DNA of 64,000 bases from Caecitellus pseudoparvulus (lineage: Eukaryota > Bigyra: Bicosoecida), in NCBI GenBank assembly GCA_965644315.1, contig CBFFRQ010000196.1, positions 1-64,000 of the forward strand. Direction: 5' to 3'. Positions 1-8,461 of the stretch are shown one piece after another; positions within the stretch are counted from its first letter, which is position 1; each line of letters starts with the position of its first letter. The notes under the pieces were generated by a model that was not told the DNA's origin, made no database searches, and worked only from the letters and a program-made list of their open reading frames with translations. Made by a program: the position numbers and the translations under genes.

Positions 1-574
1 TAACCCTAACCCTAACCCTAACCCTAACCCTAACCCTAACCCTAACCCTAACCCTAACCCTAACCCTAACCCTAACCCTAACCCTAACCCTAACCCTAAC
101 CCTAACCCTAACCCTAACCCTAACCCTAACCCTAACCCTAACCCTAACCCTAACCCTAACCCTAACCCTAACCCTAACCCTAACCCTAACCCTAACCCTA
201 ACCCTAACCCTAACCCTAACCCTAACCCTAACCCTAACCCTAACCCTAACCCTAACCCTAACCCTAACCCTAACCCTAACCCTAACCCTAACCCTAACCC
301 TAACCCTAACCCTAACCCTAACCCTAACCCTAACCCTAACCCTAACCCTAACCCTAACCCTAACCCTAACCCTAACCCTAACCCTAACCCTAACCCTAAC
401 CCTAACCCTAACCCTAACCCTAACCCTAACCCTAACCCTAACCCTAACCCTAACCCTAACCCTAACCCTAACCCTAACCCTAACCCTAACCCTAACCCTA
501 ACCCTAACCCTAACCCTAACCCTAACCCTAACCCTAACCCTAACCCTAACCCTAACCCTAACCCTAACCCTAAC
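1..574. repeat. Terminal telomere tract, (CCCTAA)n
   Basis: About 95 uninterrupted perfect TAACCC units run from the first base to 574. The C-rich strand is on +, so the chromosome tip lies to the left and the G-strand (TTAGGG) is the minus strand. No degenerate units are seen, as expected of a telomerase-maintained terminus. The tract runs straight into the first base of a retrotransposon leader; AAC is shared by repeat and element, so the exact boundary is ambiguous by a few bases. Confidence 0.98.
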
Positions 575-794
575 TTTCCAAATGTCAACCTAATCATAGG
601 TTGTGCATTGCTAACAATGCCTAATCCAGGCGCTCGTGCACCCAAGTGTGGTGTTGCACAGCGCTAGTGCATTGCATTGGGTGCGCGGGTGAGCAGCAGT
701 GCGATTTCCGCACGCCACGCTCCCCACGCAGTGCTAAGTGCGGCTCCGGCTGGACGCTGCACCACTGCTTGCCCGAAACCATTGCTTCATCATC
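572..794 (+). promoter_or_regulatory. Conserved 5' leader of the telomeric retrotransposon family
   Basis: The leader begins AACTTTCCAAATGTCAA and is closely matched at 8236 and 11178 in elements B and C. The shared stretch includes a CTAATCCAGGCGCTCGTGCA segment about 50 nt in. Conservation directly after telomeric DNA in three copies marks the true element 5' end, so these copies were not 5'-truncated. Full-length leaders in elements with no upstream host promoter suggest an internal promoter in this segment; that is inference. Confidence 0.6.
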
Positions 795-3700
795 ATGTCA
801 TCCAAGGCCAGCCAAGTCCTCGGCGTGCTCTTCGCGGACAAGTGCCTGGAGCAGCGTGTGTCAGGGCGGCCACGAACAGGCGTGCTGACTGACATGTCAC
901 GCCGAGGGGCAGCCCGGACTTTCCAGCTCGGTGGCATGGACATTGACTGCACGGATGGCCAAGATGCATCATTTTTCGTCCGCAAGTGGCTTGGCATCTT
1001 CGGAGATGAGCTGGAGGCCGAGTTTCCTGGAGCTGCTCCTGTGATGGTGCGCGCTAATTCCGCGCTGAAACAATCCGCACCAGGGCAGACCATTCTCCTT
1101 GTCACGCTGCCGAGTGACGGTGAAGGCCCCGCCATTGCCAAGTCCCTGCGCGTTGCTGCTGCTGTGCGAGAAGACTTCATCATCATGTTGAAGGGGGGCG
1201 GCTCTGTGGGCGTGGTGTACTCCAACACGCGGCAGTTCACGTCAGAGCGCGCCAGGGTCAGCGTGATCGCCCCTCCCTCTGTAGTGAAGGTTGCTCAAAA
1301 GATCTCTGAGGCAGCAACCAACATTGCCTGTGAGAGTGGGGATGTGTCCAAGATCTTGAAGCTTGTCCATGCCCATGTCACCAACACTCACTCCATCGCC
1401 AAGCGTGCTCCAAAGCCTGTCGGACACTCCGTCTCTCCAGAAGATGACGCCTCTGTCGACAAGCTGCCAAGCACACTGCCAAAGCCCCTTGCTGAAGGCG
1501 GTCCCAAGAAGAAGAAGACACGGAGGGGCAAACGCAAGCCATCGACAAAGAGCTCTCCTCCTCGGCGCTTTGCTGAACTGTTCAAGGAGGGCGTCGTGAC
1601 TACTCGCCCCACAGCGCCCTCCCCTCCATCTGCACCCGCCGAGTCGTCAGGCCAAGCTGCTCCTTCCCCTGAACATGTCCCTCTTCCGTCCACCAGAGTC
1701 AAGCGCCCGACCTTCAGCAGATGGGACTCGCCCAGCCCACGCAAGAGACCTCCTCCCGTGTCCCCGACAGCTGCGGCACTATCGGGCAGCGGGGCACAGC
1801 CACCTCTTGCAAGTCCTGCAAACACGGCACCCACTACGCTGCTAAAACTTGCTGACTGCAGTCGCCGACCAGCACGGCTTGGACAGGCAAACCTTGACTT
1901 GGGTTCCCCCTTGCAGCAACTCCTCGCCTCTGCGCACGCGTTCCGCAATAAGGACCAACGACACTGTGTCCAGGCCTGCTTTGAAACAGCAGCAGGAGAG
2001 CCACTCTTCAATGACGATGACCTTGTCCTTCTTCAACACGCAGCCACCATCCAAGCGGCGCAGACATCCTTCTGTGCTGTGTTGAAGAAGAGCAGCGCGC
2101 GTCACCCTGGCACACCAGACTCGGAGGTCCATGCTGTCTGTGAAACAGAACCTTCCATGCCGACCACCGAGCAAGACAAGCTTGACCTCTTTCAATCGTT
2201 CCTGTACCGACATGCGCCTGATGATGCAGCACTCACCAGTGCCTGTCCACCTGTGCTCCTCCCTGGTCTTCATCTCTTGCTCACGCGTATCAACGAGGGC
2301 CATCGGGAACTTGAAGGCGGCACAGTGTCTGGACACTGCCTGGTTGATGTCAAGGCAGAGAAAGAGATGACCTCCGAGGCAAAAGTCTTTGCTGGGGTGT
2401 ACTTCGCGTTTGCTCTCAGCTTGGTTGACACTGGAGGTGTCTCCCACCTTCAGCTCATTGTCGTCAACGCTGAGAAGTCCACACTTGTACTGTGGAACCC
2501 TGACGAACCCTTCAAGAGCACCAACATTCCAATCGACGGCTGCCTGAACACACTCGACTCGATGGGCATTGAGTCTGTGTACCGTGTCTCATCCTCCCCG
2601 CTGAGTGGCAAGCCGATTCCCTTCAAAGACAGAGTGCGGCTGGCCATGCTGTCCCTCAGGTCTGACTTTCCCCCACTCCCGTTCGTAGCTGAGGACGAGA
2701 CTGTCTACCCAAAGACTCTCATCACTGGCAAGACAACACGGGTGTACCTCCCTGTAGGCCGCACCACGCGCCAACAAGCAGCTGCCGATGAGAGAGCCAA
2801 GACGGTTGACCCCATACTGTCACTCATCCCAACATCTGTACAAGTCGCCGACCAGATCAGTAGCGATGCACCCCATACCCCTGTCGGCCGCGGAAGACAC
2901 ATGACACTCGCACTTGCTGCTTGGAATGTGCACGGCTCCTGCGGCCAGTGTGTCCACGATGTCGTCACCTGTGTCCAGTCTGTGTGCAGTGCGTCGTCCA
3001 TGTTGGCACTCTGTGTCACAGAGCCTGGGGGGCACGGCCTGCTCGACACGGAAGTCATGGGCCTTGAATGCTTCCGCCCAAGCCCGCCTGATCGGCCTGT
3101 CGGGCGGAGTGAGGTTGCCTTGCTGCTTGATCGAAGACTCAATGGCTCAGTGATCCCGGGCCTCGACGTTGATGGTCGCTGCATAATTGCTTGCTCGATC
3201 CCTGCAAGCCCACAACCCATCGCCATCATAGCCACGTACGTACCCAACTGGCACTCTTGGCAGCGAAAGAAGCCAGTCGCTGATCCGGACACGAAGCTTC
3301 CGTACCGGCAAGAGGTTTGGCGGCAGCTTGAGTCTGCTGTTCAACAGCTCCGCCTCACCCACATGATTGTCATCATGGGTGACTTGAACACTCATCCAGG
3401 TGACGAAGGGGTAGGCACGTGGGGAGCAGATCACTGGGAGAACCGGACCGGCATTCCCGAGCCCACTGAAGACATCCTGCAGATGCAGCTCCTCTGCGAG
3501 CAAGGCCCACTGATCCCAGCCGGACTTGGTGGCCTGCCAACGCACAGGTATGGTCGGGCTCTGGACCACATCCTGATGACTGAGGACCTCCACAGTATGT
3601 TGAGCAGACCACTGCACATCACAACAACGTTCTCCAGCGGGACGAAAAAGAGTGCCGCTCGACTAGTCCTCAGTGACCATCATCTTGTTGCAGCAGAAGT

Positions 3701-6700
3701 CCGAGTGAAGCCTGCCAAGCGAGTGTGGACATCATCCAAGAGCCCCCATGTACAGGCGGTGCCACCCTGGTGGACCTCAGCGACAGAGGCTGGGCTGGCA
3801 GCGCAAGCGATGTTTCGAGGATCCCTCAGCTCGCGGGCCACCGCGCTCCAGACAGGCAGCGCCGCCCCGAGCCTATCCTTTCTCAACGGTGCTATCGAAG
3901 CTGCGGCTATGGACACACATCGCAAGGCCAAGACCCCACGTGACCCTCTGCCCCAGCTGAAGATGGACATCAAGGCGGCCAGCGGGCTCAAGAAGTCCAT
4001 GACTGCACGCGTGTCCAAGCTGCGGAAGACCATTGCCAAGCTGCACCGGAAGCTCGCACTTGCCACCGGTCGGCATCCTCAGCCAGACCACGCCCGTGCC
4101 ATCCGAGAGGGAATCTCCATGGCCACTGAAGAGCTACACGCCACGCTTCAATGCCGCAAGGATGCAATGCGGAAGTGCACGAGGCTTGTGAAGAAGAAGC
4201 GACATGTCACTCTGTCCAGGATCCGAGCACGCTTGAGGGAACTCGCTGTCACGGATCCCTTCACTGCCCACCAACACATCAAGCGCCTGTCAGGTCGAGG
4301 TCGTCGAGCCCGTCGAGCTCCCATCAGGTCCGTGAAGTCCATGCAGGGAGTGCTCATCTCCTCCCCTGATCTGGTGAAGGAGGAGGTTGCCAAGCAGATG
4401 TCTGGCATCCTGAGTCACAACAAGCCCAGGCCAACATCGCTGAAGTACGGGCTGGCAAGGTTCCTTCCCTCAGCCCAAGAGTCCTTCACCCCGCCAGTGA
4501 CATGGCTTCCCTCCAAGAAGCAAGTCAAAGTCCTCATGGGATCACTCAGCTTGCATCGACACCCAGGCTCTGGCAAGTTCCAATCAGAGCACATCAAGTA
4601 TGCTGGGCCAGGCTTCCAAGACATCTACTCCCAAGCCGTCATCCAAGCGTTGCAACACGGCACCTGCCCGCCAGACTACCATGCAGGCATTGGGTCACTC
4701 ATCCCCAAGAAGACGAGTGAAGCTGGGCGGCCTCGCACATACCGCTTGATTGTATGCCGCCCCCCTCCTGCGAAGCTCTTCTTCTCAGTGGCCGCTGCAT
4801 GCCTGGAGTCCTGGATGCAAACATGGGTGTCGAAGGAGCAGGCTGGCTTCACTCGACACCGCAACACGCATGAGCACATCTTGGCTCTCCAAGAGGTGAT
4901 CAAGGGCCACCTGCGACAGTCAACAGCGCCAGTGCAAGTCCTGGTACTCTTCGTGGACTTCCGGGGAGCATTCGACTCTGTGAGCCACGCAGCCATCACA
5001 GAGATCCTTGAGGCTGCCTCCCTCCCTGCGCCACTCCTGGCCGTCATCAAGGAGTACATGTCCAAGGCGACGGTCTCCATCAACACGCGCCATGGTCTTT
5101 GTCGCCCCCTTCCTGTCAGCAATGGTGTCCCCCAAGGAGGAGCTCTGTCCCCCCTCCTCTTCAAGGTTGCGATAGATGTGCTGTCGCAAAGGCTCCACGA
5201 GATGCCCCTCCAAGGCATCCAGGGAGTGGGCATCCCAACACCAGCAGGCCATGTCACCCACACCCTGTATGCAGACGACCTGGCCTGCATCGCAACGTCT
5301 GCCACGGCCTTGCACCGAATCTTCGTAGAGGTGAAGGCCATCGCTGCCCGGGTTGGCCTTGCCATCAACCCGTCGAAGTCCGGGGTCATGATCCTTGCCA
5401 ACTCCGTGCGAGGCAGCCGGACACCAGTCAGTGAAAGGAAGAAGTTGGTGTGGCGCTCGGCTGCCCTCAAAGCGGGCAGCATGCTGAAGGTTGGCACCAA
5501 GTCCATCCAACGGGTGGCCGAGTACACCTACTTGGGTGTGCCGATGTCCGAACATCCTGCCAAGACCCGTGCACTTACCCTGCAACAAGCTGGGCTTGCT
5601 TGCATCCAAGCCGGGTTCACTGCGGGCGCGCTGCTCAGTGCCACCTGGCTCGATGTGCAGCAGCGGCACCTGGTTGGGTATGCCACTGTCACGTCAGCCG
5701 CCGACTACATGCTGTCCACCCAAGCCAACAGTTCCCTGCTTCCGCTGCGCGATGTTGACCGCGGCGTCGCCCTCGCCTTGGACAGGACCCAAGTCGGCTC
5801 GCAGAGTGCACTCATGCGCCCCCACAGCTACGCCAAGCTGGCTCTATGCGGAGTCCTGCCTGCCCACATCCGCTCCACGCAACTGCGGACTGGGATGTTT
5901 GTCAAGGCTCTCCGGATGCTGCACTCGGACACCCCTCTTGCCCGAGCTCTGTGCCTGACCATCCCGCAGGCCCTTGACCTTATGCCTGCTTCGATGTCGA
6001 CGACCTTCATCGTCGACACCATTGCTGATGGAGGTCGACTCCGGGCTGCCAGTGTCCCTGCTCCGTGGGCACTGCATGCCCTCTTGGACCTCTGGCTCAT
6101 GGGCTGCATGCCAGACCTTGCACAGCTTCGGCTTGCATGTGCACCTGGCTCTGAGCATGCTGCCACAGCCCTTGCCCAAGTCCTTGCCGGACTTAAGACC
6201 ACCCCGGGCCTCCACAGGTCTGCGGTGGTTGGGGTGGCTGCCAGCGAGACGTCGTCCATGGCCGAACCCCCGGCCTTCACGGCAGACACCCCCTGGGCCC
6301 TGCGTCGCCAAGTCCTCGCGTCGTATCTTCATGTAGCCCAGGCAGTGCCGAGTGCAGCTGCCCACTACACCACCGACAGCCGAATCCCCCAAGTGCAGAA
6401 GCCCAGGCCGTATCATCTTGGGCCTGGTGCGCAGCACTTCGTGTGGCTACATCCACTGCCACACGGGGTGAACCCCCTCTTCTGGGTCTGTCCTGATGAC
6501 AGGCCCACCAGAGTGATGGTCCATCACTTCCAGACCTTACAGCTTCTTCATGGGGGGGACAGTGCCACTCTGTACGAGTGCTGTCCGATTTGCGGACTCA
6601 ACACCGATGTACAGCTGCACGTGCACATCCTGCTGCACTGCACCCACCACGAACTCACCATGGCACGCCAACACACGATGACCAAGTTCAGAGAACTGGC

Positions 6701-7361
6701 CAACAGGTCAGCTGTGCCCGAGTCCGCGGCGGGCCAAGTGCAGTGCCTGCCCATCCCCCCCAAGATCTGCCACGCCCTCCTTCGTGCCCCCGACCCAGAG
6801 CCGCGAAGCCTGCGGGACCTCGAGGTCCTCCACAGGCTCCTGCTCTGCGGGCAGTGGCCTCACCGGTGGGGGCTGGCCGACGAAGAGCAGCTTGTCTCTA
6901 TGAAAGAGGCGGCTGTCCTCTCCCACCCCCACCTCGTCCACCGTGCTGGTCCTTGCCGTGTCCGTGCCCCAGCTGTATGGCAAGACATCCTGCGCAGCGC
7001 GGTTGAGTTCACAGCAAAGGCGTGGCGGGTCACAGTCACTTACATGTTGCGTATGACCGATGCCCACCACCTTGCTGTCCAGAGGCATGCTGAGTACCTG
7101 TGGTGGGCAGTACATGGGCGCGGGGCGCCGCTGCCTGGCCGCACGCAGCCAGTGCGGTCAGCGGCCACGCGGCACACGCGCAGGCCCCGCACTCGCCGCA
7201 GGGCACGCACCTTTTTCCCTGCCAAGGCTGGCCAAGTGCCGTCCACGGAGGGCAAGGTCCAGAGGACGCTGCAGCACTTCATGGGGCCTCAGCCAGCCCA
7301 TGCAGACACTGATGGTGAGGGGGAAGGGCCCGATGGTTCCTGTGAAGAGAGCGAGGAGTAA
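795..7361 (+). CDS. Retrotransposon polyprotein: N-terminal region, Josephin-like protease, APE endonuclease, reverse transcriptase, zinc knuckle
   Basis: The frame is open from 738, but homology with elements B and C begins at the ATG at 795, giving about 2188 residues. The order is a basic, Pro/Ser-rich N-terminus with a Lys/Arg patch (KKKKTRRGKRK), a candidate cysteine protease (CVQAC near residue 391, His 551, Asn 568), then an APE endonuclease with WNVHG, GDLNTHPG and SDHH near residues 709-960. Reverse transcriptase motifs follow: A (VDFRGAFDS), B (NGVPQGGALSP), YADD (about 1492) and YLGVP. Near residue 1930 there is a CPIC...H...H...C cluster like LINE C-terminal zinc knuckles. All expected endonuclease and RT catalytic residues are present, so the copy looks coding-competent. 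The protease assignment is inference from motif and spacing; the rest is family knowledge. Confidence 0.92.
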   Translation: MSSKASQVLGVLFADKCLEQRVSGRPRTGVLTDMSRRGAARTFQLGGMDIDCTDGQDASFFVRKWLGIFGDELEAEFPGAAPVMVRANSALKQSAPGQTILLVTLPSDGEGPAIAKSLRVAAAVREDFIIMLKGGGSVGVVYSNTRQFTSERARVSVIAPPSVVKVAQKISEAATNIACESGDVSKILKLVHAHVTNTHSIAKRAPKPVGHSVSPEDDASVDKLPSTLPKPLAEGGPKKKKTRRGKRKPSTKSSPPRRFAELFKEGVVTTRPTAPSPPSAPAESSGQAAPSPEHVPLPSTRVKRPTFSRWDSPSPRKRPPPVSPTAAALSGSGAQPPLASPANTAPTTLLKLADCSRRPARLGQANLDLGSPLQQLLASAHAFRNKDQRHCVQACFETAAGEPLFNDDDLVLLQHAATIQAAQTSFCAVLKKSSARHPGTPDSEVHAVCETEPSMPTTEQDKLDLFQSFLYRHAPDDAALTSACPPVLLPGLHLLLTRINEGHRELEGGTVSGHCLVDVKAEKEMTSEAKVFAGVYFAFALSLVDTGGVSHLQLIVVNAEKSTLVLWNPDEPFKSTNIPIDGCLNTLDSMGIESVYRVSSSPLSGKPIPFKDRVRLAMLSLRSDFPPLPFVAEDETVYPKTLITGKTTRVYLPVGRTTRQQAAADERAKTVDPILSLIPTSVQVADQISSDAPHTPVGRGRHMTLALAAWNVHGSCGQCVHDVVTCVQSVCSASSMLALCVTEPGGHGLLDTEVMGLECFRPSPPDRPVGRSEVALLLDRRLNGSVIPGLDVDGRCIIACSIPASPQPIAIIATYVPNWHSWQRKKPVADPDTKLPYRQEVWRQLESAVQQLRLTHMIVIMGDLNTHPGDEGVGTWGADHWENRTGIPEPTEDILQMQLLCEQGPLIPAGLGGLPTHRYGRALDHILMTEDLHSMLSRPLHITTTFSSGTKKSAARLVLSDHHLVAAEVRVKPAKRVWTSSKSPHVQAVPPWWTSATEAGLAAQAMFRGSLSSRATALQTGSAAPSLSFLNGAIEAAAMDTHRKAKTPRDPLPQLKMDIKAASGLKKSMTARVSKLRKTIAKLHRKLALATGRHPQPDHARAIREGISMATEELHATLQCRKDAMRKCTRLVKKKRHVTLSRIRARLRELAVTDPFTAHQHIKRLSGRGRRARRAPIRSVKSMQGVLISSPDLVKEEVAKQMSGILSHNKPRPTSLKYGLARFLPSAQESFTPPVTWLPSKKQVKVLMGSLSLHRHPGSGKFQSEHIKYAGPGFQDIYSQAVIQALQHGTCPPDYHAGIGSLIPKKTSEAGRPRTYRLIVCRPPPAKLFFSVAAACLESWMQTWVSKEQAGFTRHRNTHEHILALQEVIKGHLRQSTAPVQVLVLFVDFRGAFDSVSHAAITEILEAASLPAPLLAVIKEYMSKATVSINTRHGLCRPLPVSNGVPQGGALSPLLFKVAIDVLSQRLHEMPLQGIQGVGIPTPAGHVTHTLYADDLACIATSATALHRIFVEVKAIAARVGLAINPSKSGVMILANSVRGSRTPVSERKKLVWRSAALKAGSMLKVGTKSIQRVAEYTYLGVPMSEHPAKTRALTLQQAGLACIQAGFTAGALLSATWLDVQQRHLVGYATVTSAADYMLSTQANSSLLPLRDVDRGVALALDRTQVGSQSALMRPHSYAKLALCGVLPAHIRSTQLRTGMFVKALRMLHSDTPLARALCLTIPQALDLMPASMSTTFIVDTIADGGRLRAASVPAPWALHALLDLWLMGCMPDLAQLRLACAPGSEHAATALAQVLAGLKTTPGLHRSAVVGVAASETSSMAEPPAFTADTPWALRRQVLASYLHVAQAVPSAAAHYTTDSRIPQVQKPRPYHLGPGAQHFVWLHPLPHGVNPLFWVCPDDRPTRVMVHHFQTLQLLHGGDSATLYECCPICGLNTDVQLHVHILLHCTHHELTMARQHTMTKFRELANRSAVPESAAGQVQCLPIPPKICHALLRAPDPEPRSLRDLEVLHRLLLCGQWPHRWGLADEEQLVSMKEAAVLSHPHLVHRAGPCRVRAPAVWQDILRSAVEFTAKAWRVTVTYMLRMTDAHHLAVQRHAEYLWWAVHGRGAPLPGRTQPVRSAATRHTRRPRTRRRARTFFPAKAGQVPSTEGKVQRTLQHFMGPQPAHADTDGEGEGPDGSCEESEE

Positions 7362-7457
7362 GGCGGAACGCAGGCGTGCGGGCGGGGAGTGGAACAGCCA
7401 CGCTTGTGGCCGCGTCTACCCTCCACGAGTGTCCTGACGTGATGAACCTGTGTGAAG

Positions 7458-7473
7458 CGTGGTGATAACCACG
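7458..7473 (+). other. Conserved stem-loop in the 3' UTR of element A
   Basis: CGTGGTGATAACCACG forms a perfect 6-bp stem with a GATA loop, about 100 nt after the stop codon. Element D carries the same stem with a GACA loop about 50 nt after its stop (16126-16141). The surrounding UTR has diverged, so the hairpin is selectively kept or was shared recently. It could act in RNA stability or RT binding; no function is demonstrated. Confidence 0.6.
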
Positions 7474-7996
7474 GTAGCCCGAAGCAGATGCCCAAGACCT
7501 TACCTTTTACTTACTACATAGCCTGCGAGTAGCAGTGGAGTGAGCGGGAGCGTGCCTCGGGCCGCGGCGCGTGTGCAGCCGCAGTGCTGCACGGCCGCGG
7601 CCCGGATGGCGGCTGACGATGAAGCAAGCTCACTCACCACGAAACCAGGGCGTGACGGGTTGAAGAAGAAGGTCCTTTTCCTTTCTGTATCCCCCTTGAT
7701 GCGCGCGATGCGCTCTGTGGCGCGGGCGCGTGTGTGCGCACGGGTGCTGGTGTGCGCGATCGAATTCCGCACCACGCACCCGGCCGAGTTCCCGCGCAGA
7801 GGCGGAGCACACACCTCATGAAGGGCGCAGAGAGGCCTATGAGGGCCACAGAGGAGGTGGGTGAGGAATTTGGATTATGATCTGTTGTCAAGACTGCGCG
7901 GATGCCTGGGTGTGCTCTGGTGTGCCCCAGGTGTCTGGCGCTGGCGGAGCAAGGGATGAAGTGTAGCGGAGGAGGGCCAAGATGATGAATTGGAGC

Positions 7997-8175
7997 GGGC
8001 AGGGACCTGCCCTAGCAAGTGGCGGCAGATATAACGGGTGCAAGCCTGTGTTTGTTGCGAATCCGCGCCAAGCGGTAGCCGCTGTGGCGTCCTACATGTG
8101 CAGAGGTGCATTGTGGGGCGCCCGTGTGACGCTCAAGCTGTACGGTGCCAAGCTGTGCCGAGGTGAAATGCATTG
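7997..8175 (+). other. 3'-terminal conserved structure of element A (hairpin plus end box)
   Basis: A GGGCAG-GGAC-CTGCCC hairpin (7997-8012) is followed by CTAGCAAGTGGCGGC, a variable stretch and AATGCATTG (8167-8175) just before CTAACC telomeric DNA. All five copies carry this order. The stem sequence differs between families but pairing is kept, which is evidence of selection on RNA structure. A role as reverse transcriptase recognition site is inferred from its place at the RNA 3' end. Confidence 0.7.
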
Positions 8176-8182
8176 TGAGTTG

Positions 8183-8235
8183 CTAACCTAACCTAACCCT
8201 AACCCTAACCCTAACCCTAACCCTAACCCTAACCT
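8183..8235. repeat. Interstitial telomeric repeats between elements A and B
   Basis: Roughly eight CTAACC/CCCTAA units, a few of them CTAACC variants, separate the 3' end of A from the leader of B. It is the longest internal tract in the stack. The simplest reading is that this was once the chromosome terminus, extended by telomerase after B inserted and before A did. Confidence 0.9.
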
Positions 8236-8461
8236 AACTTTCCAAATGTCAAGCTAATCACAAGTTGTGAAGTGCTAACATTGCCTAATCCAGGCGCTCG
8301 TGCACCCAAGTGTGGTGTTGCACAGTGCTTGCTGGTTGGGTGGTGCGCACCGGGGCGGGGTAGTGCGAATTCCGCACACCATCGCACCGTGGCTCCCAGT
8401 TTGCGCCCTCGGTCGGGGCATGCACCTGGGATCGACATCAAAAGCATCATTGACAAGCATC

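Larger units (their letters stand above)
572..8182 (+). mobile_element. Telomere-associated non-LTR retrotransposon, element A (full length)
   Basis: A 7.6-kb element lies between the terminal telomere and an interstitial telomeric tract. It has a roughly 220-nt leader starting AACTTTCCAAATGTCAA, one long ORF, and an 820-nt 3' UTR ending in a box shared with four other copies. The ORF encodes APE endonuclease and reverse transcriptase, placing it among LINE-type elements; there are no LTRs and no integrase. Sense runs toward the centromere, so the 3' end abuts CCCTAA. This polarity is expected if cDNA synthesis is primed by the 3' end of the telomeric G-strand. As the outermost copy it should be the youngest insertion. 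Confidence 0.9.

Noticed and set aside
1-574. Regular short repeats as a possible CRISPR-like array
   Set aside because: The unit is the 6-bp telomere repeat without spacers; it is a plain telomere.
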